Assembly (NCBI RefSeq): GCF_901000735.1
Contig: NC_081541.1
Span: forward strand, 20,249,841 to 20,313,840
DNA: 64,000 nt
From: Corylus avellana
Taxonomy: Eukaryota; Streptophyta; Magnoliopsida; Fagales; Betulaceae
Reading direction: 5' to 3'
Part shown: positions 1-10,436 of the stretch, piece by piece
Layout of the letters: each line of letters begins with the position of its first letter
How positions within the stretch are numbered: position 1 is the first letter of the stretch
Made by a program: the position numbers and the translations under genes
Notes under the pieces: model-generated
The model's input: the letters and a program-made list of their open reading frames with translations, nothing else
The model's database searches: none
What the model was told of the DNA's origin: nothing

Positions 1-718
1 ATGGATATACGTTCTCAATCGAATCATTCAATGTATCCATGGGTGAAACACAACGAATATCCAACTTTTTATGAATAAAAGACACAACATTCAATCAAAT
101 GAAATGAATTAAGCAATTGAATTGAATTCGAACAACAATTTGATTAAACATTGGAATTGTATAAATAAAATGACAAGAATGTGTTTGTTTATCAATGACG
201 AGGCTTCATCTTCGACCTTAGTTGAAGGTTTTAACCTCTCATGATTACCAAACTCATATCAAAATGAATTAAAACCATAAGAAATGTAAAACTTATAAAG
301 AGAAACGTAGCAAAAGCCTTAGAACGACAAAAAGTAAAAAATATGCTCTCTACAGCACCTCCCAACATGTGTTTTATAAAAGAAAAAGTGATATAAATAC
401 TAAAACCTAGGGCTTCAGCGCTGCCAGGTTAGCCCGGGTGCACTCAAGCACACTCGAGCATGCTTCAAGGCTCTGTGATGTTGTGAGTTTGGGTGATTGT
501 TCGAGTGCGCTCAATCGCGGTCTCCTGCGCTCGAGCGCACTTCCAGAGATGCTCTTCCTCACCTTCTTCACAATTTTCACACCAAAGACTGCAGTTTTCT
601 CTCAATGACCTGCAAAACACTAAAACACCAAAACTACCCAAAAACATCAGAAAATAAGAAAGCTAAGGTTTTAACAAATACAAGTTAAGGGGCCCAAATA
701 TGCAATATTTGGCACTCA
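1..718 (-). repeat. LTR3-type 3' LTR of element A (partial, runs off window)
   Basis: Read on the minus strand, this LTR begins TGAGTGCCAAATATTGCATA at 718, directly after a polypurine tract. That start matches the solo LTR3 at 48127, and the stretch near 200-235 shares CTAAGGTTGAAGATGAAGCC with it. A cluster of CTCGAGCGCAC-type palindromes lies at 437-541. No target-site duplication can be seen because the other end is outside the window. It is of a different family from the LTR1 found at the 5' side of the same internal region, so element A is a mosaic. Confidence 0.7.
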
Positions 719-737
719 TGAAATACCTCCAAACTTA
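719..737 (-). other. Polypurine tract of element A
   Basis: On the minus strand this reads TAAGTTTGGAGGTATTTCA and abuts the TGAGTGCC start of the 3' LTR. It is the expected plus-strand primer site for reverse transcription. It is a decayed form of the TAAGTTTGGGGGTG seen at the other 3' LTRs here. Confidence 0.6.
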
Positions 738-2057
738 CATTTTGCTGATCCCTTAGCAAAAACAAAATGAAACATAAATCCGCTGTCGTGGGAGAGACGA
801 TTGTATTTAGCATATATAACAAGCCTTTTAAACCCCTAGGCATCCCTAGAGGACGAGTGAAGTATCGTGAGGGTTTAACAGCAATGATACCCACAAACAT
901 TTTTCGCACTGTCATTGATAAACACAAATTTCCACACAAACACATGGTTCTTACATCATGAGCAGGTTTAACAATGTGAACACCACAATCATATCATCAA
1001 ATCAATCACAAATCATTCAACTCAAAGATGAAATTTTTAGACAACACATGTTACAAAAAGTGCACTGTGAGTCTAACATACAATCATGAGGCTTCAATTT
1101 TTTTTCTCAAAGTTAGGTGTACTTAAAAAGTCATAGGAATTCACTCAGATGAAAACAACCAAGGTTGAAATCAAGACATGCATTTTTGTGTAGGCTGTGC
1201 AATGCTCGACTTCCTTAAGCTTTCTAATTGACCTATGTAATGAGTGTTAGGCCAATGATTCCCAAACCAGATGATTTTAAGGCACTAGATGTAGAAACAT
1301 CCTTAAGGGCTTAATTACTCAAGTCAAAAAGGTTACGAAGCCAAACTAGCCATACAATTAACCAAATTGAATTTCTCATATTTTTACATGAACACTCAAT
1401 GCTTAGTGAGACATGAGATCCGGTTACTTAATGAGAAGCTTCAAACTGATTTTTTTTTTTTTAATTATTCAAGCCAAGGTTTCATCACACTTCATCCTAC
1501 TAATCTCAAGGTACACTCTAATCAAGTCAAATCTTGTACCTCACAAATTCTATACTAGTGTGCTTGTGATGATAAACTCAAACATGTGAAGTCTCTCTAA
1601 TCCAGCAATGAGTCAAAAGACTCAGATTCCTAATGGCATGTTGTGTTCAAGATGCTAAATAGACCAATGACATGCAAACCACAGTATAGGTGTTACCTAT
1701 GCTCAATCAACAATATAACAAAATTTATTTTTTTTATTTTTTATTTTTTATTATTCACAAAAACAACAAAAATAATAAGAAAAAGACAGAAATGTCTACC
1801 TCACCCCAAACTAAATTTACACATTGTCCCCAATGTGTCCAGAAATACGATACTGAAATGGGTGGCATAAGTCGGGTGTAACATATGAGAACGCTCCCCC
1901 AAACTTGAATAGCAGACACTTATCCTGAAAAACACATAAAAAAAAAAAAAAAAAACAAACAAACAATATCAAATGATAAGGAATAAAAGGGTGAGGGTTG
2001 CCTCCCACAAGCGTTAAGTTTTTAGTCTTCAGCTAGACTCTCCATAACAGACGACCA
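738..2057 (-). other. 3' untranslated region of element A
   Basis: No coding sequence is recognisable. Three blocks shared with the other elements are present: the CCCTAGAGGACGAG block near 845-860, the palindrome ACATTGTCCCCAATGTGT at 1821-1838 with a C-rich partner of a polypurine tract (CACCCCAAACT) just left of it, and TTGCCTCCCACAAGCGTTAAG near 1997-2018. Unlike the LTR1 elements there is no env-like ORF between pol and the 3' LTR. Confidence 0.6.
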
Positions 2058-3489
2058 TCATTTCGGATAAGTAGGATCCTCCAATAGTGTCGTCTCAATA
2101 TCTGAACTCTCCAACTCCAAGAATGGTTTCAGCCTTTGTCCATTTACCCTAAATGTGTTACTATTCTTTGGATCCTCAATCTCAATGGCCCCATGAGGAA
2201 AAACAGACCGAATGATAAATGGGCCTGTCCACCGAGATTTGAGCTTGCCTGGAAAAAGATGCAAGCGTGAATTGTAAAGGACTTTCTAACCAAGCTCAAA
2301 AGATCGTCTCAAAATGCTCTATTCATGAGCCTTCTTCATCTGTGCCTTATATGACCTTACACAATCATATGCATCATTCCTCAGCTCCTGTAATTCACTG
2401 AGTTGGAGCTTCCTTTGTGAGCCAGCCTTCATAGGATTGAAGTTCAGCTGCTTGATGGCCCAGAATGCTCTATGCTCCAACTCCACAGGAAGGTGACATG
2501 CTTTGCCATAGACAAGACGATATGGAGACATGCCAATCGAGGTCTTGAAAGCTGTATGGTAAGCCCACAACGCATCATTCAATCGCAGAGACCAATCTTT
2601 TCGTGTAGGATTGACAGTCTTCACCAAAATTCTCTTAATCTCATGATTTGAAATCTCCACTTGTCCACTCTTCTGTGGATGATAAGGGGTGGAAACTTTA
2701 TGTGTGATGAAATACTTCTTCATCAGCTAATCAAAACTCATGTTGCAAAAATGCTTGCCCCCATCACTTATGATTGCTCGAGGTGTACCAAAATGAGCAA
2801 AGATAGTGTCCTTTAAAAATTGGACTACAACTCTGTGGCCATTGGTCTTGCGTGCAACAGCCTCCACCCATTTGGACACGTAGTCCACAGCAACAAGGAT
2901 ATAGAGGAAACCAAAGGAGTTCGGAAAAGGTCCCATAAAATCAATGCCCCACACATAAAAAATCTCGACAATTAGAATGGAGTTGAGGGGCATCATATTC
3001 CTCCTAGAGATACTCCTTAGCTTCTGGCAACACCTACATGCGGCATAGTATGCATGAGAATCATAGAACAGGGTAGGCCAATAAAATCCACATTGCAAAA
3101 TCTTCCTAGCGGTCTTGTTAGCATTGAAATGGCCTCTATAGGCTTGATCATGACAAAAAGAGATAACATTGGATTGGTCATGCTCAGGAATACACCTCTT
3201 AATGATCTGATCGAGACAATACTTGAACAGATAAGGATCTTCCCAAAGGAAGTACTTCACCATGGCCATAAACTTGGATTTATCTTGTCGCCCCAATGCA
3301 AGGGCATTTGGTTGGTGACAAGATAGTTTACTGTATCAACAAACCATGGTGCAGTTGTGTGAGTAATATGCATCAATTGCTCATCAGGGAAGGTCTTAGA
3401 GATGGGGGTGGCATCTTCAGCAAAATCTACAGTCAACCTCGACAAATGATCAGACACCACATTTTTGGAACCCTTCTTATCCCGAATCT
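2058..3489 (-). pseudogene. Integrase of element A (copy 1), interrupted
   Basis: Ty3/Gypsy integrase, the enzyme that joins the cDNA copy to host DNA. The order on the minus strand is: RNase H-IN linker; HHCC zinc finger ([10 protein letters not shown] ... CRCCQK, about 3020-3160); catalytic core with Asp at 2940-2942 (GIDFMGPF), Asp at 2763-2765 (SDGGKHF) and Glu at 2655-2657 (GQVEISN). The spacing is D-58-D-35-E as in active enzymes. A C-terminal GPF module (SRWTGPF) follows at about 2200-2240. It is broken by a TAG at 2724-2726 (CAG in copy 2) and by a stop between 2265 and 2318. All catalytic residues survive, so inactivation is recent or partial. Confidence 0.9.
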
Positions 3490-4880
3490 CTATGCCAAAT
3501 TCTTGCAACAGCAAGATCCATTGGATGAGGCGAGATTTAACATCTTTTTAGAGAAAAGATACTTCAATGCCGCATGATCTGAATAGATAATGACTTTAGA
3601 TCCAAGTAAGTAGGATCTAAACTTGTCCAAAGCAAAAATGACCGTAAGCAATTCCTTTTCAGTTGTGTAGTAGTTGAGTGTCCTGCTTGCATAGAAGATG
3701 ACGTGGGGGAGTTTATCAACATGCTGCCCCAAAACAACTCCTACTGCATAATCTGACGGGTCACACATGATCTCAAATGTTAAAACCTAGTTGGGTGTGG
3801 ACGTCAAAATTCTCTTCAATTCCTCAAATGCTTTCTTGTAGTCCTCATCAAATGCAAATGGGGGGTTTCTTAACCAACAACTTGCTCAAGGGCCTGGCGA
3901 TTTTGCTAAAGTCATGTGTAAATCGCCTGTAGATCCTGCATGGCTCAAAAATGAACGAACCTCCTTCACTATACGTAGGGGGTGGAAGGTTGGAGATCAA
4001 ATCCACCTTCACTTTGTCAACCTCAATCCCATGTTGAGAGATGACGTGCCCCAGTACAATGCCTTGCTTTACCATGAAATGGCATTTCTCTCAATTAAGC
4101 ACCAGATTCTCCTTGCACTACACTAAGACCAAAGTTAGCCGGTGCAAACACTCCTCAAATGATGAACCGAAGAGGGAAAAGTCATCCATGAAAATCTCAA
4201 GGAAACGTTCTACCATGTTAGAAAAATACTAATCATGCACCGCTAAAAAGTGGCAAGTGCATTGCATAACCCAAAGGGCATGCGACGGTAGACAAACGTC
4301 CTAAAAGGACAGGTAAACGTCATCTTCTCTTGATCTTTGGGGTCCACAAAGACCTGGTTATATCCGAATAACCATCCAAAAAGTAGTAATATTCATGCCT
4401 AGCTAAGCGCTCCATCATCTGATCAATGAATGGGAGTGGAAAATGATCCTCCTTGGTGGAGGCATTTAGATTGCAGTAGGCTATGCAAACTCTCCATCCT
4501 GGTTGAACATGAGTTGGGACCAACTCGTCATCCTTGTTCTTGACTACCATCAATCCAGGCCACTTAGGCACTACTTGAATTGGGCTTACCCACTTGCTGT
4601 CAGAAATTGGATAGATGATGCTTGCATCCAATAGCTTAATCACTTCTACTCTCACCACTTCCTACATAGCTGGGTTAAGCCTTCTCTGTGGCTCCCTCAA
4701 TGGCTTGGCATTTTCCTTCATATGTATCTTGTGCATCACCACTGAGTGGCTTATCCCTTTTATGTCTTCAATGGTCCAACTGATAGCTTCCTTGTGCTCT
4801 CTCAAAGCATCCAACAACTTATCTTTTAGAGCACCAACTAAATCAGAAGCTATGATCACAGGCAAAGATTCTGCTGGACC
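3490..4880 (-). pseudogene. Reverse transcriptase and RNase H of element A (copy 1), interrupted
   Basis: These domains copy element RNA into DNA and degrade the RNA strand. The RT N-terminal part (KLLDASIIYPISDSKW, GWRVCIAY, HFPLPFIDQM, FLDGYSD) lies at about 4320-4660. The catalytic box FMDDF is intact at 4178-4192. The thumb (RRFTHDFSKIARPL) is at about 3880-3930. RNase H (CDPSDYAVGVVLGQ, YASRTLN, TEKELL, SDHAAL) is at 3490-3768. Stops and frameshifts break it, including TAG at 4659-4661 where copy 2 has CAG, and a shifted frame around 3940-3990. The order RT-RNase H-IN marks Ty3/Gypsy, and the sequence style is Athila/Tat. Confidence 0.9.
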
Positions 4881-5830
4881 GAGGAACTTATTCTTGAGGT
4901 TATCCGGTAAAGGCTAAAGTTCCTTCTTGAGAGGCTCGGGTACTGATGCCTCCTCCTTCTCACTACTCACCAGAGGAGCATTCTCCAAACTCACTTCTGC
5001 CTACTCAAGTAACTTGTCTAAATCCAAATCATCTCCAAACTGAGCTAGGCATGCTTCCAGGGGGTCCTCCATGCTTGATTCTTCAACAGTGCCCTCCATG
5101 ATCTCCTCTATCAATCATACATTTCTTACTTCATCAAATTCTAGTGGTTGCTTGCTGATATGAAAGATATTCAGCTTCACTTTCATATTTCCAAAGGAGA
5201 TCTTCATTACCGCCATCCTTCAATTTATTAGGGCGTTAGCTGTATCTAGGATTGGTCACCCTAGAATTACCGGTATTGGAATCCCAACATTTGAAATTGG
5301 CTCTGTGTCTAGCTAGCACAGTGAAAATCCATGGGGAAATAAAATTTATCCACCTTAATCAAGACATCCTTGATTATTCCCCATGGAACCTTCACTATCG
5401 GTCAACCAATTGGAGTGTCATCAATGTGGGCTTTAATTCACATAACCCCAACTGTAAGTAGACTGAGTAGGGCAAAAGATGTACACTCGCTCCAAGATCC
5501 AATAACACCCTCTCAATACGACTGACTCCGATCATGCAAGAGATAGTAGGACACCTAGGGTCCTTGTACTTGATGGGCAACTTGTATTGCAGGATTGAGC
5601 TAACATGCTCGGTCAAGAATGCCTTCTATGTGACATTTGTCTTCCTCTTGACAGTTATCAAGTCCTTCAAGAACTTGGCATATTACGACACTTGCCGGAT
5701 GGCATCCAAAAATTGGATATTGATTTGGACTTGCTTGAATACCTCCAGAATGTCCTCAAACTTCCCTCATTTCTTAGGTGCTTGCAACCTTTCAGGGTAA
5801 GGTGCTTTAGGCACAAATGACCTAGGAAGG
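4881..5830 (-). pseudogene. Protease and PR-RT linker of element A (copy 1), interrupted
   Basis: Retroviral-type aspartic protease that would cleave the gag-pol polyprotein. The active-site motif LLDLGASVHLLP is intact at about 5471-5509, inside an open stretch (5395-5616) that also shows the flanking YKDPRCPTISCMIG. Upstream the frame is shifted. The linker toward RT contains one acidic unit (MEDPLEACLAQFGDDLDLDK, about 5005-5080). That unit is expanded in the pol-less elements E and F. Stops occur within the linker (for example at 4999-5001). Confidence 0.85.
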
Positions 5831-7333
5831 TCCTCAATAGTTGGTGTTCCTTTAGATGGCTCAGCATCTCTCTTCTCCTTGTTGCCACACTCTTGCCCTT
5901 GTGGCACAGTTGGGTTCTCTTCAGGCAGAACCACTTGATTGTCCACTTGTCTCCCTGACCTTAGTGTGACAATTGATTGCACCTGCTCCTGCCCGTGCGC
6001 AAGTTCCAAAGAACTTCCAACTGCATACTATCCCTTCAGGTTGGGCATAGGCTAACTAGGGAACTTTCCCTTCTCTCTTCACCCAAGTGACTTGCGATTT
6101 CACCCATCTGACTCTTTAGCTTGGCAATTTCTTGGGTGTTTACCATTGTTGCGCTCCTCACTTCACTGATGGATTGGCTGATCATCTTCATGAAATCCAT
6201 ACAGTTTCCTCTAATGATTGTGAAATCGACGCTGGCGCTTGAGTGGGAGCGTGGTAAGAAGGTGATGGCGCTGGCTGGGCCGAGCAACCATGAGTCGGAA
6301 CCGGTGGAAGAAATCTGGGAGGGTATTGATTGTGAGAATGATGAAGGGCTCCTCCCTGATTCACCGGTTGGTTTTGCTTTCATGAGAAATTAGGGTGGTT
6401 CCGCCACACTGGATTGTATGTCTCAGAGTATGGTCCATTTGACTGCTTCCTATAGTTGTTGAAAGCGTTCACTTGTTCCATAGGATACTCGGCAAAAGCC
6501 AACATATATGGACAATTCTGTGCTAAATGCATAGGACTAGCATAGATGGAATAGCTATCAACATTGAAAGTGTTGATAGCATTAATGGACTGGCCCACAG
6601 CGAGAGCGTCGATCTTCTTGGTAAGGGCATCTATCTTTATCCTCAAATCAGTGTCCTCCTTAATCTCATAGATGCCTCCTTTCTTGGGAGCATGAGTGGA
6701 CCAGTCTTGACAACTCGAAAAATCCCACTGCTGTGAGTTGTCAGACAACTTCTCTAATGCATTATACGCTTCATTCCCTGTCAGACTTAAAAATGCCCCT
6801 CTGTTCATTGACTCGATCATGCTACGATTGGATTGAGTCAATCCTTGGTAGAAGAACTGAACGAGTCTCCACTTCTCATATCCTTGCGGAGGGCACTTTA
6901 TCAGTAGATCCTTAAAATGTTCCCAACTCTTAGAGAACTTCTTATCTTCCTCCTGAGTGAAAGAGCTAATTTCCTTACTGCTCTCATTCACTTTTGACGT
7001 TGGGAAGAACTTGTTGTAAAACTTGCTCAACAAGATCTCCCAAGATGTAATGGATCCGAGCGTGTTGGGGTCCAACAATGCCCTAGCTTTATCGTGTAGT
7101 GAGAAAGGGAAGAGTCTAAGGTGGACAGACTCTTCAGAGAAATTCAAAAATTTGAAGGTGGCACAAATGTCCTTGAATTTCTTTACATGATTGTAAGGAT
7201 TTTCAAGTTCTAGGCCATGGAAGTATGGCTTCAAATCGAATTGGGCGGCATTGGTTGGTGGCAACACTATGTACGAAGGGGAGTTTGTCGCAACTGGTGC
7301 GAACAAATCCCTAAGCGAAGTGGTGTAGTCCAT
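5831..7333 (-). pseudogene. Second gag domain of element A (copy 1)
   Basis: Ty3/Gypsy gag capsid-like domain (Retrotrans_gag type), forming the virus-like particle. A 317-residue open frame runs 7333-6380: N-terminal PPTNAAQFDLKPYFHGLELE, the core LRLFPFSLHDKARA and ITSWEILLSKFYNKFFPT, and YEKWRLVQFFYQGL. It ends in a zinc-knuckle remnant (6512-6553, Y-x2-Y-x4-H-x4-C) in which the first two cysteines have become tyrosine. A TAG after HPNFS separates it from a Gln/Pro-rich linker, then TLRSGR at about 5955-5975, a usual gag-PR spacer. It directly follows another, different gag domain, which is unusual. Confidence 0.85.
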
Positions 7334-8624
7334 GATAAGTGCTGATCTCCTGTTGAGATTTCATTATCTCTTGGTGAGCTTTTAGAGTCTGATTCATCTC
7401 ACTCATAAGGTTCCATATCTTCTCTTGAAAGTCAGAATCCAACCGAGGGGCTAGTGTGGCCTGATAGCTGTGGAGGCCGGTATGTGGAAGAAGGTTGATA
7501 GGGTTGCCTGTTAGATTGAGCTTGATTGTGCAACCCAAGAGCTTGGGCCTTCCGTGAGAAGTTTGGATGATTTCTCCACCCTGGGTTATAAGTATTGGAC
7601 TACGGATCATTACCTGGTTGGGAGAATGTTGCATTGACCTGCTCATTAGAAACATTAGCATAATTTCTAGCAGTAGGATAGTCACTCATATGATGCATAG
7701 GACTAGAACAAAATGAGCATGGTTCAGGCTATGTGTGCATGTGAGCAGAATTAGCTGCAAGACCAACAACCATCAATTGATCTAACTTCCTAGTGATAGC
7801 ATCAACTAGGAAGAGACCGTCGGTCTTTGGTTCTTTAGGTGCGGGTGCCCTATGTCTAGTGGAAGCATGATGAATAGAATTTCTACTCAAATTTTCAAAC
7901 AGGGCCCATGCTTTATCCTCACTCTTTAACATAAATGTCCCCCCATAGGATGCGTCTACCATTTGTCTATGAGGCTCGGTCAAGCCATCATAGAAGCTTT
8001 GCACAAGCTGCCATTTCGGGACAGCATGGTGTGGTCATGATCTAAGAAGGTCCCTCAGTCTCTCCCAGGTCTCATGGAATTCCTCGCCCTTATATTGGGA
8101 AATACTAGTGATAGCTCTCCTATTGTCATTCGTCTTTCCTATGGGAAAATACTTTTAAAGAAATTCTTGTTGCAATTCAGCCCAAGAAGTAATGGAATTG
8201 GGTGCTAAGGAACTAAACCAATGTTCGGCTCTCTCCTTGAGGGAGAAAGGAAAGAGACGCATCCTTAGAGCATCCTCAGTGAATCCAGTCAATTTAATGG
8301 TGGAACAAATTGCTAAGAATTCATTGAGGAAGTCATAAGGATTTTCATTGCTAAGCCCTAAGAAAGATGGTAGACTTTGTATAGTGCTAGGCTTAATCTC
8401 ATAGTGGGCTACCGTAATGTCCGGCAGCCTGAGACATGTGGGGGAAGTGTGTGTGGTGGGAGATAGTGATCTCTCAAAGCCACAGGGTTACCATTGCCCA
8501 TGGTCTCAGTGGTGTGCTCTCTTGGCAAATTAGAATTCCTTTCGGCTCTAAGTTGTCTAAGAGTGTGCTCAATGTCGGGGTCATAAGCAATTAAAGGCAA
8601 AGACAAAGAAAGGCAACCCAACAT
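7334..8624 (-). pseudogene. First gag domain of element A (copy 1)
   Basis: A gag polyprotein N-terminus and capsid domain distinct from the downstream one. The probable start is the ATG at 8624 with IAYDPDIEHTLRQLRAER, equivalent to DPEIERTIRQ in the gag of elements C and D. The core MRLFPFSLKERAEHW, ITSWAELQQEFLKKYFP and WQLVQSFYDGLTEPHRQM follows. A zinc knuckle CSFCSSPMHHMSDY (7678-7719) has Tyr instead of the last Cys. A Gln/Pro-rich spacer leads into the second gag. A TGA at about 8036-8038 (TGT in copy 2) and frame changes interrupt it. Confidence 0.8.
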
Positions 8625-8799
8625 AAACTAAAATAGAAATAACAATAAAATAAAATAAAATAAAAAACTAACACAGAAAGTTAAAGCTCACAAACAACCC
8701 AAACGTGTGTTGGAAATTCGGTGCTGCAGTTGCTGGAAACTGGCAAGTTTGTACAGGTGCGCTCGATTGCACTGCTGATGCTAGCTAGTATTGGGTACA
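8625..8799 (-). other. Truncated 5' leader of element A (copy 1), PBS missing
   Basis: An A-rich stretch followed by a segment resembling the 5' leader of element J (CTCACAAAC...GGAAATT..GGTGCTGCAG). It has a single palindromic motif (GTGCGCTCGATTGCAC at about 8757-8772). The tRNA-Asp primer-binding site expected next to the LTR is absent, so a deletion joined leader to LTR2. Confidence 0.6.
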
Positions 8800-9150
8800 A
8801 CAATTACACACTAAGCTAGAGTGTAGAGTAATTCTCCTTCTATAGGCATGGCCTATCAAACCCTTTTAATCATGTGTCAGTTAAAACTGTTGTATAACAA
8901 TCATTTATATAATCCCTAAAAATATGAATGATAGAGTTTAATCAATACAAAAAGCATTCTAAGACAAGAGAAGAATTTCATAATGATTGAATATAAACAT
9001 TAAAGATAAATTCTCATAATCATACAACCATCACACATATAGAAAAACCAAAATTAAAATACAATTAAACCATTGTTACTTAGAAAGGGCTATATCGACA
9101 CCCTATTACAAGTTTAGCCGCTCATCGTTCTGCTAGAATGGCCTCCTGCC
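8800..9150 (-). repeat. Internal fragment of LTR2 at the 5' side of element A (copy 1)
   Basis: This matches the middle of the LTR2 copies (for example 40230-40590): ACTAAGCTAGAGTGTAG, AGGCATGGCCTATCAAA, AAGACAAGAGAAGAATTTCA, TTTAGCCGCTCATCG and GATGGCCTCCTGC-like ends. Both LTR2 termini are missing. It switches to LTR1 at about 9150-9157 without any TSD. This is probably what is left of the original 5' LTR of element A. Confidence 0.7.
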
Positions 9151-10421
9151 ATGTTCAATACGTTTTACTCGCAAGTGCACAAGATCAAGACAATAGTATA
9201 GGGTGCAAGTACGAGATCGTTCCCATGGAGATTGTTGATTTTGCTTAGAATTTATTAAAATATCAACTTTGTCACGAAATTGATACTATGAAAAAGGAAT
9301 AAAGATAAATGAGAAGGTAGGGTTTTGATATCCACCACTAATCATGCTCAATAATATAACAATATACCAATGTTCTAATCATATTATGAATACCTAAAGT
9401 TTGCCAACCTAAGGGCATGAGTGTCTACTCCTTAAGCTATTGATCTCCCTAAGCGACGAATTAGGCATGGGTGTCTACTTTAATTCTTTTATTTCTTAAA
9501 GAATTTAGCATGGGTGTCTACTAAGTTGTTCTTTAAGAAAGCAGAAATCTATGGAAATCGACAAACACAAGAACCTAGGGCATGGGTGTCTACTCTCGGT
9601 TTTCCATGTTGATTAACCCAAGAACTCATGAGGAGATTCTGTTGTCACTCTATTAAGCCCAGGACTCGATCAACCAAATTGACTCAAATAACTAATCCAT
9701 ACCATATGCATATGTTGGCCACACACATTCATACGAGGAATTCAATAAAGCTGGAATTAATCCAGTTTAGCATCACAATATGATTATCACAAAGGCGTAA
9801 ATATTGAAATATTAAAGAAACATAATTAGGGCTTCAATCTAGCCATACTAAAGTAATTAGTTACATATAATTAAAATAAAGGGAAAAGAAAGAACCGAAA
9901 ACCACTCCTAGAAGTAGCCTACAAATTCTCCTCTCCAAAGTTATCTCCCTAGTTATGAGCCTTAGAGGTCTATTTATAGGCTTAGAAAAATCCTAAAAAC
10001 CCAAGTAAAGCTAGCAAAATCGTAGGGTTTAGTCCTAGTTGTACTAGGACTTGGAAAACCCTAATTTGGAAGGAAAAGGAAGTCCTGGCCGCATCTGTAT
10101 TTCTTCCAGCGCATGAGTGTACTCGATCATGGGAGTTGTGTGCTCGATCACACACCTCCGCTCGAGTTTCTTCTTCTGCGCTCGAGCGCACGCCTCGCGC
10201 TCACTCCTTGGCTTTGGGCGCTCGATCGTACTATCAAAACCTCTAGCTTTTCCCAATTTTGTCTTTTATGCTCAAATTTTCTAGAAGTGCTTCATTTTCT
10301 TCCAAAAACCTATAAAACAAAGAAAATACAAAAAGGAAATAAAATTGCTCAAACTAACAAAACTAAGGAATTAACAAATATAAATTAAGGGGCTAAAATA
10401 CATATATTTTAGCACTTATCA
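9151..10421 (-). repeat. LTR1 (copy 1), 3' LTR of a minus-strand env-type element
   Basis: On the minus strand it starts TGATAAGTGCTAAAATATAT at 10421, preceded by a perfect polypurine tract. It shows all LTR1 landmarks: a palindrome cluster (10105-10232), a TATA box, GGGCTTCAATCTAGCC, the repeated GGGCATGGGTGTCTACT sentences and GCAAGTGCAC near the other end. The last 40 or so bases (to ACAACA) are missing at 9150, where an LTR2 fragment takes over. Confidence 0.85.
9971..9978 (-). promoter_or_regulatory. TATA box of LTR1 (copy 1)
   Basis: TATAAATA on the minus strand, in the context CTATAAATAGACCTC conserved in all LTR1 copies. It is the likely RNA polymerase II promoter for element transcription. 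Confidence 0.6.
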
Positions 10422-10436
10422 CACCCCCAAACTCAC
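10422..10436 (-). other. Polypurine tract of the env-type element (copy 1)
   Basis: Minus strand TGAGTTTGGGGGTG immediately before the LTR start TGATAAG. It primes plus-strand DNA synthesis. Confidence 0.75.

Noticed and set aside
1..2057. A possible host gene upstream of element A pol
   Set aside because: The stretch splits cleanly into an LTR3-type LTR, a polypurine tract and a 3' UTR with blocks found in all other elements. The short ORFs are not conserved.
3054..3326. Plus-strand ORFs opposite pol (for example 3054-3326, 3296-3577, 5534-5800 and their copies in 15,225-17,991)
   Set aside because: They are antisense shadows of conserved integrase, RNase H and protease regions. Their conservation between copies only reflects the duplication.
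2058..5830. Integrated plant pararetrovirus (caulimovirid)
   Set aside because: An integrase with a D-58-D-35-E triad and HHCC finger is present, and the elements have LTRs, PBS and polypurine tracts. Pararetroviruses lack integrase and LTRs.
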